Assembly (NCBI RefSeq): GCF_000429145.1 | Contig: NZ_AUBH01000002.1 | Coordinates: 124,001 to 188,000 of the forward strand | Source of the DNA: Aestuariibacter salexigens DSM 15300 | GTDB lineage: Bacteria; Pseudomonadota; Gammaproteobacteria; Enterobacterales; Alteromonadaceae | DNA length: 64,000 nucleotides | Reading direction: 5' to 3' | Shown: piece after piece, positions 38,977-46,731 of the stretch | Numbering within the stretch: the stretch's first letter is position 1 | How the letters are laid out: every line of letters begins with the position of its first letter | The notes under the pieces: model-generated | Seen by the model: only the letters and a program-made list of their open reading frames with translations | What the model was told of the DNA's origin: nothing | The model's database searches: none | Position numbers and translations under genes: made by a program

Positions 38977-39004
38977 TTGCAAAGTACCCGAAAATAAGTA
39001 CACT
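38977..39004 (+). promoter_or_regulatory. Candidate sigma-70 promoter of tRNA-Pro
   Basis: TTGCAA (38977-38982) and TACACT (38999-39004) are separated by 16 bases and lie just before the tRNA gene. The sequence after the -10 (TAGCGCCTC) is GC-rich, as in discriminators of stringently controlled tRNA promoters. Assigned by eye. Confidence 0.5.
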
Positions 39005-39020
39005 TAGCGCCTCTTTCGGT

Positions 39021-39097
39021 CGGTGTGTAGCGCAGCCTGGTAGCGCACTGTCATGGGGTGTCAGGGGTCGGAGGTTCAAATCCTCTCACACCGACCA
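39021..39097 (+). tRNA. tRNA-Pro (anticodon GGG)
   Basis: A 77-base tRNA with encoded CCA. The acceptor stem CGGTGTG pairs with CACACCG, the D arm is GCGC...GCGC, the anticodon loop ATGGGGT contains GGG, and the T arm carries GGTTCAAATCC. The sequence closely resembles E. coli proL. It reads CCC/CCU proline codons. It stands alone at the boundary between a conserved region and an AT-richer accessory region. Confidence 0.97.
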
Positions 39098-39215
39098 ATT
39101 TCTTCTTTTCCCCAAATTTTCAAACGACAATAACTGGTAGCATTAGCGGAGACATTGGCGAACAGAGACAGCGTCATCACAGTCCAGAATCGCTGGTTTA
39201 TCGTTTTTGTCAGTG

Positions 39216-39683
39216 CTACCAAAGCTCTTTAATCAAAGATAATTTGCCATCCTTAAAACCGAACAATGCAAGATACTTGTCTGTGGGTTGCCATGCACCA
39301 TGACGGTTAATAATCCCGTGTGAATACTCAACTGCCAGATGATTTTTACCAGATATTGAGTTCAAAACTCTTATTTGGTTTGTAGCAGTTTTTGTGTATC
39401 GACCTGAATCAAGATTACGTTTAAATGCCTCTCGCCATTCATCTCTAGAAAAATCTGCCTGATACTCAACATGCACATATCTCACCTCGGCATGAGTCAG
39501 TGCGAGAAGATCATCAATATCCTTGAGTGAAGAACCGCGCTTTGAAACCTTATCAAGGGCTGCAAAATACTGTTCCACTAACCCAAGCTTGCAATTTTCA
39601 TCACAGCTTTTTGCGCCCGCTGAACTGCAAAATACGATGAGAAAAATGCTTACTACTACTTTAATTTTAACTATTCCTTCCAT
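39216..39683 (-). CDS. Small exported SnoaL/NTF2-like protein
   Basis: A 155-residue protein with a signal peptide (IKVVVSIFLIVFCSSAGA) and an NTF2-like pattern: VEQYFAALDKVSKRG (helix), DLLALTHAEVRYVHVEY, SRDEWREAFKRNL, ending in KDGKLSLIKELW, the typical final strand of SnoaL-type folds. Cys pair near the mature N-terminus (SCDENC). No catalytic residues can be assigned. AT-rich compared with the housekeeping genes upstream; alone between tRNA-Pro and the divergent hydrolase gene. Confidence 0.72.
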   Translation of the reverse strand: MEGIVKIKVVVSIFLIVFCSSAGAKSCDENCKLGLVEQYFAALDKVSKRGSSLKDIDDLLALTHAEVRYVHVEYQADFSRDEWREAFKRNLDSGRYTKTATNQIRVLNSISGKNHLAVEYSHGIINRHGAWQPTDKYLALFGFKDGKLSLIKELW

Positions 39684-39891
39684 GCACTACCTCAAAAGAT
39701 TGTTTACTTGTTCCACAAGCATGTACCAGTTGATTTGTCTTCTATTCATCTTCCTCGATATTACCAACGCTATTTAGTTTGCAAGGTAACAAACCGTAAC
39801 AATGGATTTCGATGGATTGTTTATCACCGCTTACTGCGTCAGCATTGTCATTCCGCTTCCCGAATTAGTCTATTCAAGGTAACCGTGTGAA

Positions 39892-40968
39892 ATGAGAGCC
39901 GTTCCATTTTTGAAGATAGTCTTTTGCTGTCTGCTATCTTATCCAGTTTTTGGTGAATTGGACTTTTTGCGCAGTCAGCCCCACTCAACAAAGTACGTTT
40001 GTCCTCCTTGTTATCATGTCGATGACGTGTTTGAAACCGCAATATATAGACAGCCCGGGCAGTGCAAGGTATGTGGGATGACCTTAATTGAGAATCCTAA
40101 AGAAAAAATCATAAATGATGTCTCCATACACCAGGGAAGCGGCAACCTTCTCATAGATGTTGGGAATGAGCAGGACAATCGATCCGTGCGTGTTTTTTAT
40201 TACGCTCCTAGCGCCCTCAATGATGAATCAAACGTCTTGATTGTTTTACCAGGAGCAGGGCGAGACGCTTGGGGGTACCGTGATGCATGGAAAACGGCGG
40301 CTGAAAAACATAGCGTCTTGATATTGTCACTTTATTACGATGAAAGCACTTATCCAGAATTTTGGAATTACAACCTTGCCAGAATGATTGCAAACGTTGA
40401 GGTCGACGAAAAAAAGTCTCAGATTAAAGACTTTACGTTAACTGTAGATCCTGAACGGTGGCTATTCGGAGACTTCGACCGTGTGTTTAAATTTGTCGTA
40501 AATGCTTTAAATATGAACACAGTTTCCTATGACTTATTCGGGCACTCCGCGGGCGGTCAGATTTTGCAAAGATACGCTTTGTTTCACACTACAAATAAAG
40601 CAAATAAAATAATCTCCGCGAATTCTGGCTGGTACACAGTACCTAGCTTTGAAAATGTCTTTCCATATGGTTTGTACAATTCGCCACTTGAGGATATCGA
40701 TTTAGAATCCGCGTTTAGACAAAACTTAGTGTTACTTGTAGGTGAAAAGGATGATGCTAACGAAACCAGGGGGCATCTTGTGCGGAATGACAAAGTCGAC
40801 CTACAAGGAACGCACAGGCTGGAGCGTGCTAACTATTTTTATAAAACAGCAAAACGCGAAGCAAAGCAGCAAAAGCTAGATTTTCATTGGCAGCTTAGGA
40901 TTATTGAGAATACCGGCCATGACCATGCGAAAATGACAAAGGCAGCTGAACAATATCTGTATCACTGA
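39892..40968 (+). CDS. Exported fusion of a heavy-metal-binding domain and an alpha/beta hydrolase
   Basis: A 358-residue protein with a signal peptide. Residues 35-65 form a short metal-binding module: YVCPPCYHVDDVFE and GQCKVCGMTLI, i.e. two CxxC pairs, the pattern of the heavy-metal-binding (HMBD/YHS-like) domains in copper and mercury systems. Residues 75-358 are an alpha/beta hydrolase with oxyanion segment VLPGAGRDAWGY, nucleophile GHSAGG (Ser219), probable acid in VGEKDDANE and His in ENTGHDHAK. The substrate is unknown. The fusion suggests a metal-regulated or metal-anchored esterase; this is inference. Confidence 0.78.
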   Translation: MRAVPFLKIVFCCLLSYPVFGELDFLRSQPHSTKYVCPPCYHVDDVFETAIYRQPGQCKVCGMTLIENPKEKIINDVSIHQGSGNLLIDVGNEQDNRSVRVFYYAPSALNDESNVLIVLPGAGRDAWGYRDAWKTAAEKHSVLILSLYYDESTYPEFWNYNLARMIANVEVDEKKSQIKDFTLTVDPERWLFGDFDRVFKFVVNALNMNTVSYDLFGHSAGGQILQRYALFHTTNKANKIISANSGWYTVPSFENVFPYGLYNSPLEDIDLESAFRQNLVLLVGEKDDANETRGHLVRNDKVDLQGTHRLERANYFYKTAKREAKQQKLDFHWQLRIIENTGHDHAKMTKAAEQYLYH

Positions 40969-40987
40969 GTTTCGCAAGCACAATGTT

Positions 40988-42298
40988 TTACCTTAGTAAT
41001 CTTTCAAGGTGAGATTGTTTATACATGTACACCTGGCAGCCTGAGATAACGGTGAAAGCAAGACAAACAATTGCTCCTAGCAATGCTGCATTATTATCTG
41101 ACGATTGGGTAAGCGAGATAAGATGATGAGCAGATAAAAGCGAAGACAGATACGCAATTACACCCGCCACCAATGCCAGGTTGACTCTATCCCATCTACA
41201 CAGTAATAAAGCAGGTGCCCATAAGAGCGCAGTAAGCTGAACCGCGAAAATAAAGAACAGCATCGTTACGTCGAATAAGTAACCGCACAATATAATGGTA
41301 CTAATCATGATGGCACTGAGTAGACAGGTATCCTTTAACATTAACTTGTAATAACCGAAAAGAATGTTGACCTGTAACGACTTAAACATTCCATCAGCAC
41401 CATAGTGATGGGCGAGCCCCCTCAGTTGAGGCGTATTTTTCCTGACATCCAATAACATCGCTAATGGGCTGATTGCGAGGAATATATACATCACAGTCTC
41501 ATGTGATATGTCCGCAGAAAATGGCAGCAAAGCCAATAAAACGGTGAACGCGGCACCATGAGCAAGTGTTAACACACCCATGCGGTTCAAAGGACTTGTT
41601 ATTGCCCAGGAGATATCTTTTTTACTCGAACCAATCTTAGTTATTACCCATCTTCCGACGAGCGCTTTCAGCTTAAGGTGCATGTCTTCCCATATGACGT
41701 CAGAGTTAGCGGATGTGTCGGACTCCTCAAAGGTGTTGATGTTTGCATAGTGGGAATGAGCGAACAGGCGAACAGCGAGCACTGCAGCAATTATTATCAA
41801 AACCGACGCCAAGTATCTCTCGTTTATATCAAAGGTTGATAAAACGTAAAGTATTGCTGGACAAGATGGCCACAACAGTCTTTCTGCATAATGTTGCGCA
41901 AAGTTAAAGTATAAGCAGCATATACCTACGCAGACGGGTAAAAAAAAGACATAATCTACGAGCGTAATGTTGTAAAGCAGTGGCCACGTAAAGCTGATAT
42001 TCAACAGCAACAATATCGACAACGTAGCAGCACCCAGATGACGGCGATAGGATACGTTAACTCGCCAAAGAAAGTGACTTCTAAATACACGTAATGCAGA
42101 GCCCAAACTCAATGCAGTGAAACAGCAGACCAGAGTCGTCATCATAAATAACTGAGACTTGATTTGTTGGTCTAAAACGCCACTTGAGTGAGACTGAATT
42201 AACAGGACCTGAAAAGCGACCATTAATAAGCCAATCAATACGGTGGTGAGCTGAGAATAACCGAGCAGGTGGCGACATGCATGTAACCAGTTATGCAT
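40988..42298 (-). CDS. ABC transporter membrane subunit (uncharacterised)
   Basis: A 436-residue polytopic protein with about eleven to twelve hydrophobic segments and a cytoplasmic loop around residues 195-225. Its start overlaps the stop of the ATP-binding gene (ATGCATAA), so it is almost certainly the permease partner. It has no close resemblance to well-known ABC-2 exporters that I can name. The transported substrate is unknown. Confidence 0.7.
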   Translation of the reverse strand: MHNWLHACRHLLGYSQLTTVLIGLLMVAFQVLLIQSHSSGVLDQQIKSQLFMMTTLVCCFTALSLGSALRVFRSHFLWRVNVSYRRHLGAATLSILLLLNISFTWPLLYNITLVDYVFFLPVCVGICCLYFNFAQHYAERLLWPSCPAILYVLSTFDINERYLASVLIIIAAVLAVRLFAHSHYANINTFEESDTSANSDVIWEDMHLKLKALVGRWVITKIGSSKKDISWAITSPLNRMGVLTLAHGAAFTVLLALLPFSADISHETVMYIFLAISPLAMLLDVRKNTPQLRGLAHHYGADGMFKSLQVNILFGYYKLMLKDTCLLSAIMISTIILCGYLFDVTMLFFIFAVQLTALLWAPALLLCRWDRVNLALVAGVIAYLSSLLSAHHLISLTQSSDNNAALLGAIVCLAFTVISGCQVYMYKQSHLERLLR

Positions 42299-43193
42299 AG
42301 GATTGTTCGCTCTGCGTGATAGCTAAATACCAGTCTTCTAGCGACATTGGATGAATATCAACCTCTACTCCTAATTGTTTCCATCGCTCAAAAACGCTCC
42401 TGTCCAGAGGGCGCAGTACCTTGCCATAGATTGTTTTTCCTTCCATGATTGGGGTGGTTATTCCGCTGATACTGATTGCTTCTGTACCGTGAGCTGCGTT
42501 TTTCAGTGATAACTTGATATTTCCAATCCCGTTTTTGAGTGACGTCATTGAGTGTTCAAACCTAATTTTTCCATTTTGCAGTAAGGCTACGCGACTCGAC
42601 ATTCGCTCAAGATCTGAAACGATGTGACTGGAAAATATGATGGTCGATTTATAGTTAGCGCAATGCGTCGATAATTCGGATAGGACGGCATGTCGTATAT
42701 TTGGATCTAAATGCGCTACAGGTTCATCAAAGAGCATCAATTCCGGTCGGGTGGAAATCGCCTGAATTATTCGTAAAACCTGACGCTGTCCTCCAGACAG
42801 GGAGCTAATGGTCTGCTTGAGGGATAGATCCCAACGGGAGCAGAGTGCTAAGGCATAGGCTTGATCCCATCCGGAGTAGAAGCCTCCCAGATAACCAAGG
42901 TATGTTTTCACAGACATCCAGTCAAAACCTCTGGTGTCCTGGGCTACAAAAGTGATTTTTTGGCGCTTTTCTGCAGGTAACTTTTCCCATGGTTGATTGA
43001 AGATTGTAATGTCGCCGCTATTAACGTTATTAAGCTGTAATATTGACTCTAGTAGCGTAGTTTTCCCGGCACCATTACGCCCCAGCAGGGCAACTATTTC
43101 CCCCTGGTTCACACACCAGTCTAACTGGTTGAGTACAAGTTTACCGCCGTATTTTTTGGTAAGTGATCTCACTTCTAATATGGAATTTTTCAT
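42291..43193 (-). CDS. ABC transporter ATP-binding protein
   Basis: About 300 residues. Walker A LLGRNGAGKTTLLE (about 36-49), Q-loop FVAQDTRGF, signature SSLSGGQRQVLRI (about 132-144), Walker B LMLFDEPVAHLDP (about 153-165) and switch His in FSSHIVSDLERM. The type matches ABC-2 exporters with a C-terminal extension. ATG at 43193 overlaps the upstream stop (ATGA) and is preferred over the GTG three codons earlier. It couples with the permease gene downstream. Confidence 0.92.
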   Translation of the reverse strand: MKNSILEVRSLTKKYGGKLVLNQLDWCVNQGEIVALLGRNGAGKTTLLESILQLNNVNSGDITIFNQPWEKLPAEKRQKITFVAQDTRGFDWMSVKTYLGYLGGFYSGWDQAYALALCSRWDLSLKQTISSLSGGQRQVLRIIQAISTRPELMLFDEPVAHLDPNIRHAVLSELSTHCANYKSTIIFSSHIVSDLERMSSRVALLQNGKIRFEHSMTSLKNGIGNIKLSLKNAAHGTEAISISGITTPIMEGKTIYGKVLRPLDRSVFERWKQLGVEVDIHPMSLEDWYLAITQSEQSYA

Positions 43194-43528
43194 CGTTTGC
43201 ACCCTCTAACGAAGCAAAGGGCAGAGATGGCCAAACCAAAACCCGGGATCGCATGCATCAACATACCCGGATGACTGAGTATGTTTTGCATTGTGGGGCG
43301 ATAGTAATAAATGCTCAGCTGGCTTAGTTTTTCATCAGCACGCCGCGCCGAGTCTTGGATAAGTTGTCGAGCGACGGAGGTCACAACAGTAAATTGCACA
43401 CTGAGCAGTAGAAAAAATAGTTCAATACCTATTGCGTCAATGAATATCCCCAATATAAAGGTATCTGGGCGCATTATTAAAAGGGTAAAAGCAATGATGC
43501 CTACAGTTTTGATCGCGAGCTTTTTCAT
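43190..43528 (-). CDS. Small membrane protein of the ABC cluster
   Basis: A 112-residue protein with three hydrophobic segments (IKTVGIIAFTLLIM, GIELFFLLLSVQFTVV, GFGLAISALCFV). The gene sits four bases after the preceding membrane-protein gene and overlaps the ATP-binding gene, so it is part of the same operon. No known family recognised; it may be an accessory subunit of the exporter. Confidence 0.6.
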   Translation of the reverse strand: MKKLAIKTVGIIAFTLLIMRPDTFILGIFIDAIGIELFFLLLSVQFTVVTSVARQLIQDSARRADEKLSQLSIYYYRPTMQNILSHPGMLMHAIPGFGLAISALCFVRGCKR

Positions 43529-43532
43529 ATTT

Positions 43533-43880
43533 CTACACCGTCAAAAAGCGACGTGAATATTTCACTTTAATTATCCAGAATACCATTATCGCGAGCACGA
43601 GGAATACTGGGATAGCTAAAAACTCGATTCTTCTGATAGCTTCTGGCAATAGCTTTGCCTGTCCTAAAAAGAATGCCGCCGTAGCCATGAATAGAGGAAA
43701 AAACATTCGCCACAGGTGACGGAACAATCGCTTACTTCCTTCTGCTCCGTTACGTTTTATATGTAAGAGGTCACTTGCTGCACAGAACAGGGCAATCCCC
43801 CCAAAAGCAACAAACGCTTGCCATCCGAAGCCACCTATTTCTCCCTCAGGCGAACGTGAAGCTACAACGGTATAAGCCAC
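43533..43880 (-). CDS. Membrane protein, probably N-terminally truncated
   Basis: A 115-residue protein beginning with GTG, with three hydrophobic helices (WQAFVAFGGIALFCAASDLL, LWRMFFPLFMATAAFFLGQ, IPVFLVLAIMVFWII). The pattern resembles the C-terminal half of longer uncharacterised membrane proteins in marine gammaproteobacteria. A stop codon lies only six codons upstream in frame, and no good ribosome site is seen, so the gene may be a remnant or its true start may have been lost. It is the first gene of the ABC cluster. Confidence 0.45.
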   Translation of the reverse strand: MAYTVVASRSPEGEIGGFGWQAFVAFGGIALFCAASDLLHIKRNGAEGSKRLFRHLWRMFFPLFMATAAFFLGQAKLLPEAIRRIEFLAIPVFLVLAIMVFWIIKVKYSRRFLTV

Positions 43881-44152
43881 ATAACCAATGCATAGTTACC
43901 GGGCTTGTTCGGTATCGTTAAGCAGTCCAGCGTAGTTGTTCAGGAAGGAGTTGATTGGAAACTAGTCGACCTTTTTCGTTGAGCAACCAGGCCAGACATA
44001 GGACGATATATCTCATTTAACGAGCGGCTCGTAATATACCTCTCCGAGGCCACAGACAGAAATCTTTTCTGTAAAGTAGGTGAAAACTAAAGAGGTGTTT
44101 TCAGATACGGTGAAGAGCTGAACAATCAGCTCCTGCAACAGTGACCCACCAA
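43881..44152. other. Intergenic stretch without a recognisable gene
   Basis: 272 bases between the ABC cluster and the DUF3883 fragment. It contains a 7-bp inverted repeat (GAGCTGA at 44115-44121 with TCAGCTC at 44126-44132) without a T-tract, and a roughly 50-codon open stretch on the minus strand without a start codon. Nothing functional can be supported; it may hold the decayed remains of a larger element together with the flanking fragments. Confidence 0.4.
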
Positions 44153-44431
44153 CTAGAGCATAATTTGGTAAGAAGCTATGTTAATTTCAATTACTCCTTT
44201 AAGTTGAAGTCCATAGGGGTCTTGGACAATTTCAATGTGCCTAGCACCTTTCTCATTCACCCCAGCAACCAGATAAATGAAATAGTAGGAGATATGCTTT
44301 TTCGCCGCCTCCCATTCGTTTCTAGTCATAATTAGCTGGTTGATTGACTTGCCGACGCTTGATTTAACCTCAATGTCCACTGGTTTGCCGTGTTCGTCAA
44401 ATGAAGATATGTCCCAGCATGGCCGCATCAT
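44153..44431 (-). pseudogene. DUF3883-domain fragment
   Basis: A 92-residue reading frame that corresponds to only the DUF3883 domain: DISSFDEHGKPVDIEVKSS (about 8-26), TRNEWEAAKKH and YYFIYLVAGVNEKG, ending IASYQIML. The D..S-x-E-x-G and IEVK elements recall PD-(D/E)xK-like folds. DUF3883 normally sits at the C-terminus of much larger proteins (often helicase or defence-associated). Here no such partner precedes it, and the frame opens immediately upstream of a stop, so it is probably the surviving end of a deleted gene. A stand-alone small protein is possible. Confidence 0.6.
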
Positions 44432-44622
44432 GTTTAAATTCCGGACTGAATGACCGTCTTTGTCTTCTCATTGAACAACTCGTTATTAAGTGAAATGCTA
44501 CCACTTAAAACGGTGTTCGGGTTTAGTCTGCCGCTACATTTCACTGTCAGCTTATTTTACACTTTTCGTTTTCTGAAATTTATTTAATCTGTATATCTCT
44601 GTTATTTAAAGGTAAATAAGAG

Positions 44623-44638
44623 TGGCATTATTATTGCA
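44623..44638 (+). promoter_or_regulatory. Sigma-54 (RpoN) promoter of the PEP-CTERM gene
   Basis: TGGCATTATTATTGCA matches the -24/-12 consensus TGGCACG-N4-TTGCW with exact spacing; the GG and GC dinucleotides are in place. It lies 74 bases before the ATG of the PEP-CTERM gene. PEP-CTERM genes in exosortase-bearing bacteria are known to be controlled by RpoN with the PrsK/PrsR system. Confidence 0.75.
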
Positions 44639-44711
44639 ATATCACGGTATCTTATTAATTAAGACATTAACACTGACTCAACAGGTTATATATACAATCA
44701 AAGGAAATAGT

Positions 44712-45302
44712 ATGAAGCTTAAAATGATAAAAGCGGCTTTTCTCGGCTTGGCATTAGCGATTGGTGGTTCTGCTAATGCAGCGCTGGTTCTCATGGTGGA
44801 CTTGTCGGTTGAGAATCAGATTACCATTAGTGCGACGGATGGCGCATCAAGCTCAACTTATTCAGGTAATGATGGTTTTACCGGCTTTTCTTTGATGGAC
44901 TTATTTGCCACGCCTATTAGTTTCGCTGACCTCGGTATTAGCTTTATCTCGGGAAATATTACCAGCGCCAACCAAGTCAGTAACGATAATCCAAATTATT
45001 ATTGGCTTTCTAGTGCTACTTTTTTCAATATTTGGAATTTTTCCCCTGACCTTGGTATGACTTTTGATGAAGGCTCTTTAGCTTTCACTGGGTCTGTAAC
45101 TTGGGCGGTTTCAGCTGCGGGCTATTCAAATTTGCTTGCCGGTCCTTTAGGAGGTGATGTTCTGGCCCCTTATGATGGCATCAGTACTCAATCGGCGCTT
45201 TTAATAGGAACGTGGGAGAGAGTTGAAGTCCCAGAACCATCAACACTAGCCATCCTAGCGTTAGGAATGATCGGTTTAGGAGCACGTCGCTTCAAAAAGT
45301 AA
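44712..45302 (+). CDS. PEP-CTERM sorting-signal protein
   Basis: About 196 residues with a signal peptide (KMIKAAFLGLALAIGGSANA) and a C-terminal PEP-CTERM sorting tail: VPEPSTLAILALGMIGLG followed by ARRFKK, i.e. the PEP motif, a membrane helix and a basic end. Such proteins are processed by exosortase (EpsH-type) and are released to the surface or extracellular matrix. The body is Ser/Asn-rich with no known domain. No exosortase gene lies in the window. The ATG at 44712 has AAGGAAAT upstream and fits the signal peptide; the in-frame start at 44622 overlaps the sigma-54 promoter and is rejected. Confidence 0.92.
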   Translation: MKLKMIKAAFLGLALAIGGSANAALVLMVDLSVENQITISATDGASSSTYSGNDGFTGFSLMDLFATPISFADLGISFISGNITSANQVSNDNPNYYWLSSATFFNIWNFSPDLGMTFDEGSLAFTGSVTWAVSAAGYSNLLAGPLGGDVLAPYDGISTQSALLIGTWERVEVPEPSTLAILALGMIGLGARRFKK

Positions 45303-45324
45303 GATCAAACTTCATCTTATGCAT

Positions 45325-45350
45325 TAGGGAACTGCGGTTCCCTTTTTTTG
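45325..45350 (+). terminator. Intrinsic terminator after the PEP-CTERM gene
   Basis: Stem GGGAAC (45327-45332) / GTTCCC (45337-45342), TGCG loop and a run of seven T. Classical rho-independent terminator for the plus strand. Confidence 0.88.
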
Positions 45351-45401
45351 TGCCTGCAATCAATCAGCTTCACGATAGTGTAATTGTAAACATCCCCTAA
45401 T

Positions 45402-46133
45402 TCAGGTGAAAAGCATCCAACTTGCCGCACCAAACATGACTGCATTTTCTAAAAATGACACGAATCCTAGAGGTACATTTGAGTCACCGCCAACACAGGC
45501 ACATTTCAATTCCCGTTTATCTATATAGACAGTCTTGATAACAGATATCCCGCCTATGCCCCCGATAAAAAGCATGATCGGAATGGAAACAACAGCCAAG
45601 GTGCCGCTTAACATTAAAAACCCGCCCAGCAATTCGGCATAAGGATAGATGAATGCATAGGAGACATAGCGTCTCGCTAATAAGTCATATCCCAGAAAGC
45701 TATTCACAAATCCTTTTATGTTTTGCAGTTTAAGTAAGCCAAGCAAGACCATCGAAAACCCGATGAAACTCATTGCTATAGATTGAATACCTATTTGAGC
45801 GGGTGCCGGGAGTGTGGTTGCGCTGGTAAGCAGTACCGCTACTATGAATACCGCAATGACAGGAAAATAACTTGTCTTGTTCTCAGTATTCTTTTTATTT
45901 CCGAAGAACAGTTGTAAGTCTTCAAAGCCTCCTATGCGTTTGCCATCGATAATCACCTGAGGTGTCGTTTTCACATCAAGTTTGAGCTTGAGTGAATCAA
46001 CCTCACTGCGACTTTTGAGGACGTTATCTTTTACCTTATATCCCTGACGACGGAGTAGGTCTTTCGCACGAAGACCATAAGGACATGTGTGTGTGCCTGT
46101 TTCCATTCGATATAACGTAGCTATCTTTGCCAT
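45402..46133 (-). CDS. Glutaredoxin-MauE/DoxX fusion membrane protein
   Basis: A 243-residue two-part protein. Residues 1-80 form a glutaredoxin domain with active site TCPYGLRAKDLL (single Cys, CPYG rather than CPYC) and the cis-Pro loop TTPQVIIDGKRIGGFEDL. Residues 95-243 form a four- to five-helix MauE/DoxX-type domain with the conserved CACVGG motif (about 216). The membrane part of this family relays thiol redox equivalents across the inner membrane. It is divergent from a MerR-type regulator with a Mer-like operator between them, which suggests metal-induced expression. Confidence 0.85.
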   Translation of the reverse strand: MAKIATLYRMETGTHTCPYGLRAKDLLRRQGYKVKDNVLKSRSEVDSLKLKLDVKTTPQVIIDGKRIGGFEDLQLFFGNKKNTENKTSYFPVIAVFIVAVLLTSATTLPAPAQIGIQSIAMSFIGFSMVLLGLLKLQNIKGFVNSFLGYDLLARRYVSYAFIYPYAELLGGFLMLSGTLAVVSIPIMLFIGGIGGISVIKTVYIDKRELKCACVGGDSNVPLGFVSFLENAVMFGAASWMLFT

Positions 46134-46164
46134 AAAAATGGTCCTGTTTGCTTAGAGAAGCATG

Positions 46165-46196
46165 ATGTTAAACTGCGTACCTGAGTACGCTGTCAA
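46165..46196 (-). promoter_or_regulatory. MerR-type operator/promoter
   Basis: A perfect palindrome GCGTAC-CTGA-GTACGC (46175-46190) holds GTAC-N4-GTAC, the core of mercury-type MerR operators. On the minus strand it sits between a -35 element TTGACA (46196-46191) and a -10-like TAACAT (46170-46165), with a 20-bp spacer, the overlong spacing that MerR proteins remodel. It reads toward the glutaredoxin-MauE gene. Confidence 0.8.
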
Positions 46197-46230
46197 TAGT
46201 AGCACCTGCAAAAGTATCCCAGAGGTAAAA

Positions 46231-46608
46231 ATGAAGGTAAGTGAATTCGCCAGAAGAGCTGGCGTTAATGTAGAGACGGTGCGTTTTTATCATCGAGAGG
46301 GATTGTTACCCATACCTAAATCAGAAGGGGCCTACAGGCACTACACATCCGCCCATGTAGAGAAAATGGCGTTTATAAAACAAGCTAAATTAGCGGGTTT
46401 TACACTCGAAGATATTAAGCAGCTTGGCAAACTAGACTCGTTACGAGATAAAAACCAGATCCGCAACATGTCTGAGCTGAAGATGCGAAATTTAGAGAAC
46501 AAAATCGCTGAATTACAATCCGCAAAATTGTTTTTATCGGAACTGGTTCGGGAATGCAAAGCAAGTAAAGATGCCCCGTGTCCGATTCTTGAGACCCTGC
46601 AAGACTGA
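46231..46608 (+). CDS. MerR family metal- or redox-responsive regulator
   Basis: About 125 residues. The MerR helix-turn-helix is KVSEFARRAGVNVETVRFYHREGLL (positions 2-26, shown here by its ends), with wing residues YRHY, followed by a dimerisation helix. C-terminal Cys109 and Cys117 (ECKASKDAPC) are spaced C-x7-C, as in CueR, while the position aligned with mercury-sensing MerR Cys82 is Lys74. It therefore probably senses a thiophilic ion, but not with the classical three-Cys mercury site. ATG at 46231 has an AGAGG site; an in-frame ATG at 46162 would put the operator inside the gene. Confidence 0.88.
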   Translation: MKVSEFARRAGVNVETVRFYHREGLLPIPKSEGAYRHYTSAHVEKMAFIKQAKLAGFTLEDIKQLGKLDSLRDKNQIRNMSELKMRNLENKIAELQSAKLFLSELVRECKASKDAPCPILETLQD

Positions 46609-46731
46609 CTGAGGGCGTTTTTTCTCACGTTAAAAATCGAGCTGCGTATATTTCAGGATGAAAAGTACTTCACATTGCGTATCATTGCATGACATACATG
46701 ACAGCCACACCCAATCAAGCAAAAGGAATCT

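Noticed and set aside
44017-44170. Open stretch of about 50 codons on the minus strand beside the DUF3883 fragment
   Set aside because: No start codon with ribosome site and no recognisable motif; could be chance.
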